Shown here in pieces: positions 1-9,356 of a stretch of DNA of 64,000 bases. The position numbers were made by a program, and so were the translations under genes. Below the pieces are notes generated by a model. The model had not been told where the DNA came from. It worked only from the letters and a program-made list of their open reading frames with translations, and did no database searches. The number at the start of each line of letters is the position of its first letter. Position 1 is the stretch's first letter. The stretch lies in NCBI GenBank assembly GCA_024711345.1, contig JANJTA010000035.1, positions 1-64,000 of the forward strand. The letters are read 5' to 3'. The stretch comes from Rhodanobacter sp. Its GTDB lineage: Bacteria; Pseudomonadota; Gammaproteobacteria; Xanthomonadales; Rhodanobacteraceae.

Positions 1-1003
<1,003 letters not shown>

Positions 1004-1198
1004 GAAAAGCCTGGGTCGGAAGCAGGCGGGTCGGCGCCCGCAGCCGCCCATGATAGCGGCGATGACGGCGAATCGCCCCGGCACCGCCGCACGCAGGCGA
1101 ATGCCGAACCCATCGCATTCGGCGGGCGCCGGCGTGGCGCAGCCCCGACGGTTCTGCTACAACGACGCCGCATACAGCCTTGTATGGAGAGGGGAGCC

Positions 1199-1558
1199 AT
1201 GGTCAAGTTCAGTTTGCCGATCGTCGTCATGCTGGCCGCTGCCGCCGGCCTGGCCGTAGCGCAGTCGGCCGGTGCGGCGCAGTCGCGCGAGCACGGCGAC
1301 AGCCTGCTGATCCACCGCGTGCAGCAGGAAAAGGACATGAACCTGCCCCGTCGCGGACTGAGCATGGCCCAGGTCGAGAAGACCTGGGGCGCGCCGCAGC
1401 GCAAGCTGTCTCCACGCGGCGGCGACAGCAAGAAACATCCGCAGATCAACCGCTGGGAATACTCGAACTTCATCGTGTACTTCGAGCACAGCCACGTGAT
1501 CCACGCGGTGCTCAACACGCCGGCCGGCAACAACACCAACCCGGCGGACGCCAACTGA
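1199..1558 (+). CDS. Small secreted protein, possible BamE/SmpA-like fold
   Basis: 119 residues, starting at the ATG with a strong purine-rich ribosome site (GGAGAGGGGAG). Residues 1-28 form a typical signal peptide (KF, then a Leu/Ala core, then AGAAQ), with no lipobox cysteine. The mature part contains GLSMAQVEKTWGAP followed by WEYSNFIVYFE; this pattern of a helix then strands resembles the small BamE/OmlA-like domains of envelope proteins. Function is not known. A perfect terminator follows directly, so it is probably monocistronic. Confidence 0.8.
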   Translation: MVKFSLPIVVMLAAAAGLAVAQSAGAAQSREHGDSLLIHRVQQEKDMNLPRRGLSMAQVEKTWGAPQRKLSPRGGDSKKHPQINRWEYSNFIVYFEHSHVIHAVLNTPAGNNTNPADAN

Positions 1559-1576
1559 GCTGACTTTCCGACCGAC

Positions 1577-1606
1577 GCGGCCCGCGGCGACGCGGGCCGC
1601 ATTTTT
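1577..1606 (+). terminator. Rho-independent terminator of the 1199 gene
   Basis: A 10-bp perfect GC stem (GCGGCCCGCG / CGCGGGCCGC) with a GCGA loop is followed by ATTTTT. It starts 18 bases after the stop codon. Confidence 0.85.
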
Positions 1607-1754
1607 ATGCCACGCACGGCGTGCGCCATCCCGGCGAGCGCTCCCGCGTGCGCGCACAACGGCGATGGCGCCGTGCCGGCACGCCGCCATCGCGTAAAAT
1701 GCACGGCCCGGCGTCGACGCAGGCGCCAAACTTCACGCCACGAGAATCCCCGTC

Positions 1755-2789
1755 ATGACCGACCACTCCTTGCGCCTGCCGGCGGAATGGGAACCGCAGG
1801 CCGCAGTGCTGATCGCGTGGCCGCATGCCGGCACCGACTGGGCCGAGCGGCTGGCCGCGGTGGAAACCACCTACGTGGCGCTGGCCGCCGCGGTGACCCG
1901 CTTCCAGCCGCTGATCGTGGTGGTCGCGGACGCGGCGCTGCGCGCGCACGTGCAGGCGCAGCTGCGCGGCGCCGGCGTGGACCTTGCGAGAGTCCGCTTC
2001 GTCGAGTTGCCCTACGACGACACCTGGCTGCGCGATTCCGGCCCGATCACCCTGGCCGACGACGCCGGCGGCTTCCAGCTCACCGACTTCCGTTTCACCG
2101 GCTGGGGCGGCAAGTTCGGCGCCGCGCAGGACGATGCGCTGGTCGCCGGCCTGGTGCAGGCCGGCGTGTTCGGCCAGGCCGCGCACCGGCGCATCGACTG
2201 GGCGCTGGAAGGCGGCGGCATCGAAAGCGATGGCGCCGGCACCGTGCTCACCACCTGGAAGTGCCTGCACCAGCGCCACCCCGAGCAGTCGCGCGAGGCA
2301 ATGGACGCGATCCTGCGCGACGGCCTGCACGCGGCGCGGGTGCTGTGGCTGGACCACGGCTACCTCGAAGGTGACGACACCGACGCGCACATCGACACCC
2401 TCGCCCGCTTCGCGCCGGGCGAGCGCATCGTGTACCAGGCCTGCGACGACGCGGCCGATCATCACCACGCCGAACTGCAGCGCATGGGCGAGGAACTGGC
2501 CGCGCTGCGCACCGTCGACGGTCGCCCGTACCGGCTGCACCCGCTGCCGTGGGCAAAGCCCGTTCTCGACGAAGGCCGCCGGCTCGCCGCGTCCTACGCG
2601 AACTACCTGATCGTCAACGGCGCCGTGCTGGTGCCGGCCTACGGCGACACCGCCGACGCCGAGGCCGCGCGCATCATCGGCGAGGCGCACCCGGGCCGGG
2701 AGGTGGTGCAGGTGCCATGCCGCCCGCTGATCTGGCAGAACGGCAGCCTGCACTGCATCACCATGCAGTTGCCGGCCGGGATCGCCTGA
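1755..2789 (+). CDS. aguA: Agmatine deiminase
   Basis: Hydrolyses agmatine to N-carbamoylputrescine and ammonia in the arginine-decarboxylase route to putrescine. 344 residues, the usual family length. Motifs of the guanidino-modifying (PAD-like) superfamily are present: YDDTWLRDSGPI near residue 90, the GGGIE loop near 155, DAHIDTLARF (catalytic His) near 212, and the nucleophile Cys334 in LHCITMQ. The gene for the next enzyme follows after 51 bases, so the two probably form an operon. Confidence 0.95.
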   Translation: MTDHSLRLPAEWEPQAAVLIAWPHAGTDWAERLAAVETTYVALAAAVTRFQPLIVVVADAALRAHVQAQLRGAGVDLARVRFVELPYDDTWLRDSGPITLADDAGGFQLTDFRFTGWGGKFGAAQDDALVAGLVQAGVFGQAAHRRIDWALEGGGIESDGAGTVLTTWKCLHQRHPEQSREAMDAILRDGLHAARVLWLDHGYLEGDDTDAHIDTLARFAPGERIVYQACDDAADHHHAELQRMGEELAALRTVDGRPYRLHPLPWAKPVLDEGRRLAASYANYLIVNGAVLVPAYGDTADAEAARIIGEAHPGREVVQVPCRPLIWQNGSLHCITMQLPAGIA

Positions 2790-2840
2790 CTCGCATCGGC
2801 TAAACTGCAAGGTCCGGCCCAAGCCTGAGGATTCACGCCG

Positions 2841-3731
2841 ATGACCCGCAAGACCCTCAAGGTCGCGCTGTTGCAGGAAACCGACCGCGGCAGCCGCGAC
2901 GCCAACCTCGATGCCATCGAAACCGGCCTGCGCCAAGCCACCGCCGCCGGCGCTGAACTGGTGCTGCTGCAGGAACTGCACAACGGCCCGTACTTCTGCC
3001 AGCACGAGTCGGTGGAGATCTTCGACCAGGCCGAGAGCATCCCTGGCTCGGGCACCGCGCGCCTCGGCAAGCTGGCCGATGAACTGCAGCTGGTGCTGGT
3101 CGCCTCGCTGTTCGAGCGTCGTGCCGCCGGGCTGTACCACAACACCGCGGTGGTGTTCGACCGCTCCGCAGCGATCGCCGGCGTCTATCGCAAGATGCAC
3201 ATCCCGGACGATCCGGCATTCTACGAGAAGTTCTACTTCACCCCGGGCGACCTCGGCTTCGAGCCGATCGACACCTCGGTCGGCCGGCTCGGCGTGCTGG
3301 TGTGCTGGGACCAGTGGTATCCGGAAGCGGCACGCCTGATGGCGCTGGCCGGCGCCGAACTGCTGCTCTACCCCACCGCGATCGGCTGGGACCCGAACGA
3401 CGAACAGGCCGAGAAGGACCGCCAGCGCGACGCCTGGATCACCGTGCAGCGCGGCCATGCCGTGGCCAACGGGCTGCCGCTGCTGTCGTGCAACCGCACC
3501 GGTTTCGAAGCCGATCCGTCGGGGGTGGGCGCCGGCATCCAGTTCTGGGGCTCCAGCTTCGTCGCCGGTCCGCAGGGCGAGTTCCTGGCCCAGGCCGGCA
3601 CCGACGCGCGCGAACTGCTGCTGGCCGAGCTCGACCTGGCGCGCAGCGAGCACGTGCGACGGATCTGGCCGTTCCTGCGCGACCGCCGCATCGACGCCTA
3701 CGCCGACCTGCTCAAGCGCTTTCGGGATTAA
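2841..3731 (+). CDS. aguB: N-carbamoylputrescine amidase
   Basis: Nitrilase-superfamily amidohydrolase that converts N-carbamoylputrescine to putrescine, CO2 and ammonia, completing the pathway begun by the upstream gene. The Glu-Lys-Cys triad is visible as Glu45 (LLQELHNGPYF), Lys118 (YRKMHIPDDP) and Cys155 (VLVCWDQWYPE). The 296-residue length is normal. A GAGG element lies 12-15 bases before the ATG. Putative operon with aguA. Confidence 0.95.
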   Translation: MTRKTLKVALLQETDRGSRDANLDAIETGLRQATAAGAELVLLQELHNGPYFCQHESVEIFDQAESIPGSGTARLGKLADELQLVLVASLFERRAAGLYHNTAVVFDRSAAIAGVYRKMHIPDDPAFYEKFYFTPGDLGFEPIDTSVGRLGVLVCWDQWYPEAARLMALAGAELLLYPTAIGWDPNDEQAEKDRQRDAWITVQRGHAVANGLPLLSCNRTGFEADPSGVGAGIQFWGSSFVAGPQGEFLAQAGTDARELLLAELDLARSEHVRRIWPFLRDRRIDAYADLLKRFRD

Positions 3732-3821
3732 TGCGATCATCCCTGGCCGCATTCTTCACTTGCTTCGCGCGGGATGCGTCCCCATGCATGGATCTCTCCC
3801 CACCATCGGCCTGCTGAACGC

Positions 3822-5057
3822 ATGAGCGCCCCCGAAACCGAAGTCACCGCGCCGCCCGCCGCCCTGCACGGCCAGCCGATCGAGCGCGTGCAGCGCGACG
3901 GCGTGGAATACGTGGTGCTGGGCACCGCGCACGTCTCGCGCAGCAGCATGGAGGCGGTCGAGGCACTGCTGGAGCATGAGCACTTCGACGCGGTGGCGGT
4001 GGAATTGTGCGACAGCCGCGCGCAGAGCATGCGCGACCCGGAAGCGTTCAAGCAGATGGACCTGTTCAAGGTGATCCGCCAGGGCAAGGCCGGCATGGTC
4101 GCCGCCAGCCTGGTGCTGTCGACGTTCCAGAAACGCCTGGCCGACCAGTCCGGCATCCAGCCCGGCGCCGAGATGAAGGCGGCGATGGACGGCGCCGAGG
4201 CGCGCGGACTGCCGCTGTGGCTGATCGATCGCGAAGTCGGCACCACGCTCAAGCGCGCCTGGCGCAGCGTCGGCTTCTGGCAGCGTTTCGGCCTGCTCGG
4301 CGGCCTGCTGGCCAGCGTGTTCGAGCGCGAGGACATCGAACAAAGCGAGATCGAGAAACTGAAACAGGGCGACCTGCTGGAAAGCGCGTTCAGCGAGTTC
4401 GCCAGCAGCTCGAAGCCGCTTTACGACAGCCTGATCGGCGAGCGCGACGCATTCATGGCCGCCCGCCTGCGCGAGGAAGCCGCGCGCACAGCCACGACGG
4501 AACAGCGCCGCGTGCTGGTGGTGATCGGCGCCGGCCACCTCAAGGGCCTGTGCACCTTGCTGCGCGAGCAGCAGGACAACCCCGCCGCCAAAGTGGCCGA
4601 ACTGGCCGTCCCGCCGCCGAAGGCGCGCTGGCCGAAGTGGGTGGCCGCCGCTCTGGTGCTGCTGGTCTTCGCCGCGATCGCCTGGGCCTTCCACCGCAAC
4701 GCCTCGTTGGGCACACAGGCCTTGCTGGCCTGGGTGCTGTTCACCGGCGGCTTCGCCGCACTCGGCGCGCTGCTCGCCGGCGCCCATCCGTTCAGCATCA
4801 CCGCCGCGTTCATCGCCGCGCCGATCAAGCCGTTCCGCCCCGGCATCCCGGCCGGCGGCATCAGCGCGATGGCCGAGGCCTGGGCGCGCCGCCCGCGGGT
4901 GGTCGACTTCGACACCCTGCGCGACGACATCGTGCACTGGAGCGGCTGGTGGAAGAATCGCGTGGCGCGCACCCTGCTCAACTTCTTCCTGGTCAGCGTG
5001 GGCACGATCGTCGGCGAGTACAGCGCCGGCATCCACATCTTCAAGAGCCTGTTCTGA
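3822..5057 (+). CDS. TraB/PrgY-family membrane protein
   Basis: 411 residues from the ATG at 3822; an in-frame ATG at 3774 would add 16 residues without family similarity. The N-terminal domain carries the family hallmark GTAHVS near residue 34 and later GAGHLKG, both typical of TraB/PrgY-type proteins in bacteria and eukaryotes. The C-terminal third has about three hydrophobic segments (from about residue 270), so it is probably an inner-membrane protein. The biochemical role is not established; a peptidase-like activity is only proposed for relatives. Confidence 0.85.
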   Translation: MSAPETEVTAPPAALHGQPIERVQRDGVEYVVLGTAHVSRSSMEAVEALLEHEHFDAVAVELCDSRAQSMRDPEAFKQMDLFKVIRQGKAGMVAASLVLSTFQKRLADQSGIQPGAEMKAAMDGAEARGLPLWLIDREVGTTLKRAWRSVGFWQRFGLLGGLLASVFEREDIEQSEIEKLKQGDLLESAFSEFASSSKPLYDSLIGERDAFMAARLREEAARTATTEQRRVLVVIGAGHLKGLCTLLREQQDNPAAKVAELAVPPPKARWPKWVAAALVLLVFAAIAWAFHRNASLGTQALLAWVLFTGGFAALGALLAGAHPFSITAAFIAAPIKPFRPGIPAGGISAMAEAWARRPRVVDFDTLRDDIVHWSGWWKNRVARTLLNFFLVSVGTIVGEYSAGIHIFKSLF

Positions 5058-5118
5058 GCCGGCCACAGACGCGTCGCGTGCTACGATGCGCCCGCCCGCG
5101 CAGCACCGCGGACGCCAC

Positions 5119-5202
5119 GCCCGGATGGCGAAACTGGTAGACGCAAGGGACTTAAAATCCCTCACCCTCACGGGTATCCCGGTTCGATTCCGGGTCCGGG
5201 CA
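5119..5202 (+). tRNA. tRNA-Leu (anticodon UAA)
   Basis: 84-nt class II tRNA. Acceptor stem GCCCGGA pairs with TCCGGGC, the anticodon stem AGGGA/TCCCT flanks the loop CTTAAAA (anticodon TAA), and there is a variable arm and a T-arm with GGTTCGATTCC. The CCA end is not encoded. In enteric bacteria leuZ(UAA) follows glyW-cysT after pgsA; here the Leu gene is on the other side of the prophage and in the opposite direction. Confidence 0.95.
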
Positions 5203-5229
5203 CACCTCTCTCCTGCCTGCGGCGCGCCC

Positions 5230-5265
5230 ACAAAAAAAGTGCGGCGGGATCGCCCGCCGCACTTT
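5230..5265 (-). terminator. Terminator of the HU-family gene
   Basis: A 13-bp stem (AAAGTGCGGCGGG / CCCGCCGCACTTT) with a 4-nt loop. Read on the minus strand it ends in a run of seven T. It may also act weakly on the tRNA-Leu transcript from the plus strand. Confidence 0.8.
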
Positions 5266-5293
5266 CGACTTCGGAACTAGAGGAACGGAGCGA

Positions 5294-5674
5294 TCAGGCC
5301 GCCGCGTCCTTCAGCTTTTTCAGCGGGCGGATCTTGATCTTGACCGACGCCGGCTTGGCCGCGAACCACTGCTCTTCCTTGGTGAACGGGTTGATGCCCT
5401 TGCGCTTCGGCTTGGCCGGCACGTTCACCGCGGTGATCTTCAGCAGACCAGGCAACTGGAACGAGCCGGCGCCCTTCTTGTGCACCGAGCCGGCCACCGC
5501 GCCTTCCAGCGCTGCCAGCACGGCACGCACGTCCTTGGCCACCACGCCGCTGGCTTCGGCGATGTGCGCCACCAGGCCGGACTTGCCCAGGACTTCCTTG
5601 ATCGGCTTGGGTGCGGCCGGTGCGGCCTTGGAGGCCGGCTTGCTCTTTGCAGCTGCTTTCTGCGTCTTTGCCAT
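5294..5674 (-). CDS. HU-family DNA-binding protein with Ala/Lys/Pro-rich N-terminal tail
   Basis: 126 residues. The N-terminal 40 residues are low-complexity Lys/Ala/Pro (KAAAKSKPASKAAPAAPKP); the rest is the HU/IHF fold with the DNA-binding arm around GINPFTKEEQWFAAKPAS. Such tailed HU paralogues are found in Xanthomonadales and presumably bend or compact DNA non-specifically. The start was chosen at the ATG preceded by GAGGGG at 5682-5687; the open frame continues upstream but without similarity. It is the last host gene before the prophage. Confidence 0.9.
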   Translation of the reverse strand: MAKTQKAAAKSKPASKAAPAAPKPIKEVLGKSGLVAHIAEASGVVAKDVRAVLAALEGAVAGSVHKKGAGSFQLPGLLKITAVNVPAKPKRKGINPFTKEEQWFAAKPASVKIKIRPLKKLKDAAA

Positions 5675-5925
5675 GGGTTTCCCCTCGTGAATATGTGGTT
5701 GTTGGTTCGTATGCCTCGCGGCACGCTGAATGTAGGGGAATTCAGCGGTGCCGCCAACGGGTCGAGCGGCAAAAACCGCAAAAAAACCGCGGCAACGACG
5801 CGATCGACCGTCCCACGGGCGAGGACAAGCGCGAAATGGCCATGCCTCTGCGGCAAACATGCTCATGCGCGCCTTGACCGGCACGATGCGGAGAGCCGAA
5901 AGCCGCCGTTCGAAACGGCACAAAA
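5675..5925. other. Host intergenic region upstream of the HU gene
   Basis: About 250 bases without a convincing gene. It must hold the leftward promoter of the HU gene; no promoter hexamers could be fixed with confidence. Confidence 0.4.
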
Positions 5926-5946
5926 AAACCCGCCGAGGGCGGGTTT
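5921..5946 (-). terminator. Native host terminator of the tRNA-Cys transcript, stranded by prophage insertion
   Basis: A 9-bp stem (AAACCCGCC / GGCGGGTTT, GAG loop) followed on the minus strand by seven T. It lies 26 bases beyond the left attachment repeat, exactly where the end of the tRNA-Cys transcript would be without the prophage. The right end of the prophage carries its own substitute. Confidence 0.75.
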
Positions 5947-5971
5947 CCTGCGGCTGCCTGCAGCCGGTTGC

Positions 5972-6019
5972 GCAATGGAGGCCAAGGTCGGAATCGAACC
6001 GGCGTACGCGGATTTGCAG
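5972..6019 (-). repeat. Left attachment site: 48-bp repeat, 3' remnant of tRNA-Cys
   Basis: 48 bases identical to 45956-46003. The sequence is the 3' end of tRNA-Cys (encoded CCA, acceptor 3' strand, T-arm, variable loop, up to the anticodon loop). Identity stops at 6020, where phage DNA begins. It is the product of site-specific recombination by the integrase at 44692-45813. Confidence 0.95.
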
Positions 6020-6151
6020 GGCGTTGATAGCACATGGTATCAACGGGTTGCGCGTGCTGCCGCCTCGCTTTGCCACCCGCGCTATGTTGCGCGCTGGCGC
6101 GATGCCTGCAGCGTACGCCCGCCGGAGCCGCCCCCGCAAGCATCGTTCGCC

Positions 6152-6475
6152 TCAGCGGATTACCCCACGCTCGCGCAACTTGCGCATGCACGCATGCTCG
6201 CGCTGGCGGATGGTTACTTCGCCGGCATAGATGCCCATGGCGTCGGTCGCCCAGCTGTCCATGCTGGGGAGCATTTGCGCTGCGGGCGTCGTGATAGCCG
6301 GCAGCGGCGGCAGCTGCGCCGGCGGCTGGGTTAGGTCACAGGTGACCGTTGGCGGCGGCATTGGCGGCACGTAGGGCCGCGTCGAGTTCTGCTTGCACGC
6401 CGGGAGGGCGCACGCAAGCAGGGCTGCCAGCAGGCAGCGACAGGTAGACGGTCTGGATGCGATCGACGGCGGCAT
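6152..6475 (-). CDS. Rz1-like outer-membrane spanin lipoprotein
   Basis: 107 residues from the ATG at 6475. It starts inside the Rz gene in another frame and runs past its end, the classical overlapping Rz/Rz1 layout. A signal sequence with Leu/Ala core ends in the lipobox LPAC, followed by a proline-rich stretch (PPMPPPTV, PPAQLPPLP), both typical of Rz1. Predicted to join Rz across the periplasm and fuse the membranes in the last step of lysis. Its C-terminal part is longer than that of lambda Rz1. Confidence 0.75.
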   Translation of the reverse strand: MPPSIASRPSTCRCLLAALLACALPACKQNSTRPYVPPMPPPTVTCDLTQPPAQLPPLPAITTPAAQMLPSMDSWATDAMGIYAGEVTIRQREHACMRKLRERGVIR

Positions 6476-6752
6476 GGGTGTTGACCTCGATTTTCGGCAA
6501 CGCGATGTCCAGGCTGGCATGCATGTCGATGCCAGCCTGCGCGGCGACACCAGCGCGGGTGTCGGCGTCGAGGCGGGCCTGTGCGGCGGCGATGGCATCC
6601 TCCGCGATGACAGCGTTGCGGCCGGCTTGGTACTGGCGCTGGCCGTAGTCGTGGACGGCGCCGATGGCCTCAATGGCGAGGACGACCAGCAGCAGCGCAG
6701 CCAAGATGGCGCGCCAGTGCGCGCGGACGAAGATCAGCGCGCGAGCAGTCAT
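6336..6752 (-). CDS. Rz-like inner-membrane spanin
   Basis: 138 residues. One N-terminal membrane anchor (about residues 13-32) is followed by a long Ala/Gln/Asp-rich helical region (YGQRQYQAGRNAVIAEDAIAA), as in i-spanins. It overlaps the preceding membrane-protein gene by ATGA and contains the start of the Rz1-like gene in another frame. Assignment rests on topology and gene context. Confidence 0.7.
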   Translation of the reverse strand: MTARALIFVRAHWRAILAALLLVVLAIEAIGAVHDYGQRQYQAGRNAVIAEDAIAAAQARLDADTRAGVAAQAGIDMHASLDIALPKIEVNTHAAVDRIQTVYLSLPAGSPACVRPPGVQAELDAALRAANAAANGHL

Positions 6753-7075
6753 GTCGGGCGGCGGCAGTCGATGGGCGCGCCGCCATGCCCTTTGAACACG
6801 TAGCGCCACCAGGGGCACGGCGACTGCATGGCCATGATGCCGGTGAGGCAGCATCGCAGGGCGACTTCATAGAGCGATGCCGTGCGCGCTTCCGGCAGCA
6901 CCAGCAGCACGACGGCTGATGCGGTGATGCCGACCAGCAAGGCCAGCCGCAGCACGTGGCGCAGCCAGCCGCGCGGACTGGTGTCGGCCGGGGTGCGGTG
7001 CGCGTCTTGCAGCATCGCCAACCCCGTGAGCGCCGCCACCAGGGCAGCGAGCCAACCGATGGCGGTGAGGATCAT
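6749..7075 (-). CDS. Small phage membrane protein, holin/antiholin candidate
   Basis: 108 residues from the ATG at 7075. Two hydrophobic segments (about residues 4-24 and 43-64) separated by a polar loop with HRTPADTSPRGW. It lies between the larger holin-like gene and Rz in the lysis cassette, so a holin or antiholin role is inferred from position. The start is inside the 3' end of the upstream gene (4-base overlap). Confidence 0.55.
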   Translation of the reverse strand: MILTAIGWLAALVAALTGLAMLQDAHRTPADTSPRGWLRHVLRLALLVGITASAVVLLVLPEARTASLYEVALRCCLTGIMAMQSPCPWWRYVFKGHGGAPIDCRRPT

Positions 7076-7470
7076 GGTGTGCCTCCGCTCGAGCCGGTGG
7101 ATCCCCTGTCGTTGATTTCGCGTTGCAGCCGGCCGCGGGCGGCGGGAACGGCAGCCTGCGCGAAGAAGCCAAGCAGGCCGGCGATAGCCGGGCCGGCGTC
7201 CCGCATCCATTCCAGGTGCGGGATGCTGCCCAACAGCACCGCGGCCACCGCAGCAAAGAACGCATACGCGAGCGTGAGCAGGAACATCACGATGCGCGAC
7301 GCTTTCGGCGGTTGCAGGATGAGCCCGAACGCCACACCGGCCAGGGCCATGAAGACGATCGGCGCGGGCAGGCCCACGAATTCCAGCGGGCTTGTCCATG
7401 TCGCGGCGGCCGCCGCGGCGGAGTAGATCAAGCCGACGAAGGCGCCGGCGCGGGTCTCCAGCATCATCAT
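7072..7470 (-). CDS. Putative holin
   Basis: 132 residues with three or four hydrophobic segments (about 9-25, 34-52, 60-84 and 93-110) and a short charged C-terminal tail (RGRLQREINDRG). It directly follows the lysin gene with a 4-base overlap, which is the normal lysis-cassette arrangement. Holins vary too much for sequence alone to prove the role. Confidence 0.6.
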   Translation of the reverse strand: MMMLETRAGAFVGLIYSAAAAAATWTSPLEFVGLPAPIVFMALAGVAFGLILQPPKASRIVMFLLTLAYAFFAAVAAVLLGSIPHLEWMRDAGPAIAGLLGFFAQAAVPAARGRLQREINDRGSTGSSGGTP

Positions 7471-8039
7471 GTCGCGCCCTCGTACGTTGCGAATACACCC
7501 GGCTGCAGGCCGCGCGCGAGCATGGAGGCCACCTTCGCGGTGGCCTCGGCCTTGGTGACCTTGCCGTCGCGGTTGGCGTCCAACCCGGAGTTCTGGCGGT
7601 AGGCGACGCCGCCGGAGAACAGCACGGCGTCTTCCGGCTGGCCGATGTACTTCGGCAGCAGGATGGCCATGTACATGTCCGACAGGCTGGCAATACGGCG
7701 GGCGTAGGGGCGGAAATAGCTGCGCACGTAGTCGAGCTGGGATTCCGCCGAGAGCAGCGCGAGATTCTCGACCGTGGTGCCCAGGCCGGGCGCCGTCGAT
7801 GGCATGAACTGGATGAGCCCCACGGCGCCGCTACCCGCGCCGTTGCGCACCGATGGGCTGAACGCAGTGCCGGTTTCGAATGCGATGCACGCCATCAGCC
7901 AGCTCGCGTGCTGCGGCCCCCAGCCGAATTCCTTGCAGATGCTGAACACCACCTGTGCAAAGGCGGTGCTGACGCGCGCGCCCCAGGCCAGCTGGATGGG
8001 CTTGGCACGATCGGTCGGCATCGGTAGCGGCAACGTCAT
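7467..8039 (-). CDS. Endolysin, lytic-transglycosylase/lysozyme-like
   Basis: 190 residues from the ATG at 8039; a GTG at 8054 is an alternative. The segment IAFETGTAFSPSVRN...GLIQFMPSTA carries the catalytic Glu and the GLIQFMP motif of the soluble lytic transglycosylase fold. A C-terminal EF-hand-like loop (DANRDGKVTKAE) may bind calcium. No signal peptide, so export through the holin is expected. The start lacks a Shine-Dalgarno sequence and lies 21 bases below copy A of the three-copy hairpin element. Confidence 0.75.
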   Translation of the reverse strand: MTLPLPMPTDRAKPIQLAWGARVSTAFAQVVFSICKEFGWGPQHASWLMACIAFETGTAFSPSVRNGAGSGAVGLIQFMPSTAPGLGTTVENLALLSAESQLDYVRSYFRPYARRIASLSDMYMAILLPKYIGQPEDAVLFSGGVAYRQNSGLDANRDGKVTKAEATAKVASMLARGLQPGVFATYEGAT

Positions 8040-8060
8040 GGCCGCAGGGTGCACGACGCG

Positions 8061-8090
8061 GCGGAAACGACTGAGGCAAAGTGTTTCCGC
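8061..8090 (-). repeat. Three-copy hairpin element, copy A (upstream of endolysin)
   Basis: Perfect 8-bp inverted repeat (GCGGAAAC / GTTTCCGC) around a 14-nt loop containing TTTGCCTCAGT on the coding (minus) strand. It ends 21 bases before the endolysin ATG. Related copies are at 23733-23760 and 25859-25886. Confidence 0.8.
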
Positions 8091-8106
8091 CGCCGGCGGA
8101 TGGCAA

Positions 8107-8433
8107 CTAGACCGCCGGCGGCGCCGGCCAGTCGATGGTGTCGGGGAATCCGGTCTGTTCAGGCACGTCGCGCAGCGCCTGACGGTAGGCGGCCCAGGCG
8201 GACTTCTGCGCCGCGGTCAGCGGCGAGTCCGGGGATTGGGTCCAGTCGCAGGCGCGGAGCAAGCCATCGCGCTGCGCTCGCGCATCGGCGGCCCGAGTAT
8301 CAAGTTCGGGCTGCGGCACGCCCCCGGCTTGCAACCACGCCTCGTAGTCGTTCCACCAGCGGTGGCCGCGCGGAACGATGGCGCCATCATCGAGCCGGAT
8401 CACTTCATTGGGATGCTTCGTCAGTTGATACAT
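8107..8433 (-). CDS. Tail fibre assembly-type protein
   Basis: 108 residues with the features of small proteins encoded behind phage tail fibre genes: CDWTQSPDSPLT followed by AWAAYRQALRDVPEQTGFPDTIDWP. Members are thought to act as fibre chaperones or attach to the fibre tip. Starts 3 bases after the fibre gene stop. Confidence 0.7.
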   Translation of the reverse strand: MYQLTKHPNEVIRLDDGAIVPRGHRWWNDYEAWLQAGGVPQPELDTRAADARAQRDGLLRACDWTQSPDSPLTAAQKSAWAAYRQALRDVPEQTGFPDTIDWPAPPAV

Positions 8434-8436
8434 GGC

Positions 8437-9354
8437 TCAAAACTCCGCGTCAGCAGTCCATTGCATGTCGAGGTTCACTTGCGTGCCACCAGCGGTGTTG
8501 CCCCACCAGATGAAACTGGTGGTTGCACCACCCGCCAGCGAACCGGCTACGTCCACGCCGTTAGCGTTGTCGCGCAACTTGCCGGCCGCACCTGTGGCGG
8601 AGCTGTACATAGTGATTGCCGGTGGTATCCGTTTTGCCGCCGTGAATTGTGTCGATGCCTGCCCCAGATTCGATCCTGCCGTGACGCCGGAAAACGCCAC
8701 CGCCGATTTCCCTTGCTGCGCGATCGCCCCAGGTGCTACGCCGTCGGAATACGACTTCTCGTAGTAGCGTTTGCACAGCGCTAGCTCGATCGCCACCGGA
8801 CGCCACTCAAACGCCGTCGCCACACTTCCCAGCTCAACCTGCACGCGCTTGTAGTTCACCGCACCGCTCGCGGGTGTAAGCGTCACCGTCACGTTACCCG
8901 TGCTGGTGCCCGGCACGGCGATCGACACGCCCGATCGTCCAGCCGACGCGACGATCACTCCCGCCACGCCCTCCACACTCACCGACAGGTTGCCGCCGCT
9001 CAGCCCGTCGACGCTCACCGTAATAGTCTTTCCGGCCAGATTAGGCGCCTCGATCACTTGCACCAGTGGACCGCTGGTATGCGTCAAAACTCCTGCACTC
9101 AGCGAGATGTTGCAGCCGCCCGTGCCCGCTTTCCACCGGTCGAACCCGTAGACGCCGGCAGCCAGCGCGCCACCAGCAAAGACGCGCTGATTGATGGCGA
9201 AATCGCCGTTGATCAGATAGTTCTTAAAGCCCGGCGTCGACATGGCACCAATCTGCGCTGCAGTCGCGCTTTTGTCGCCGGCGATGCCCAGCTCGATCGG
9301 CTCGGTGCCGGTCAATGCAGTGACCGGTGCTAGTTGGGAAATCTTGAGGGCCAT
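8437..9354 (-). CDS. Tail fibre / receptor-binding protein
   Basis: 305 residues. The N-terminus (MALKISQLAPVTALTGTEPIELG) is a phage-attachment segment seen in tail fibres; it is followed by YLINGDFAINQR and a beta-rich region, the pattern of carbohydrate-binding fibre domains. It is the last tail gene before the lysis cassette. It contains no variable repeat of the DGR, so it is not a DGR target. Confidence 0.75.
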   Translation of the reverse strand: MALKISQLAPVTALTGTEPIELGIAGDKSATAAQIGAMSTPGFKNYLINGDFAINQRVFAGGALAAGVYGFDRWKAGTGGCNISLSAGVLTHTSGPLVQVIEAPNLAGKTITVSVDGLSGGNLSVSVEGVAGVIVASAGRSGVSIAVPGTSTGNVTVTLTPASGAVNYKRVQVELGSVATAFEWRPVAIELALCKRYYEKSYSDGVAPGAIAQQGKSAVAFSGVTAGSNLGQASTQFTAAKRIPPAITMYSSATGAAGKLRDNANGVDVAGSLAGGATTSFIWWGNTAGGTQVNLDMQWTADAEF

Positions 9355-9356
9355 GT

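Noticed and set aside
6020-6151. Possible extra gene between Rz1 and the left attachment site
   Set aside because: 132 bases without a start-stop pair of convincing length or ribosome site.
8437-9354. Tail fibre as the DGR target
   Set aside because: It contains no copy of the 123-base repeat or the common target C-terminus.
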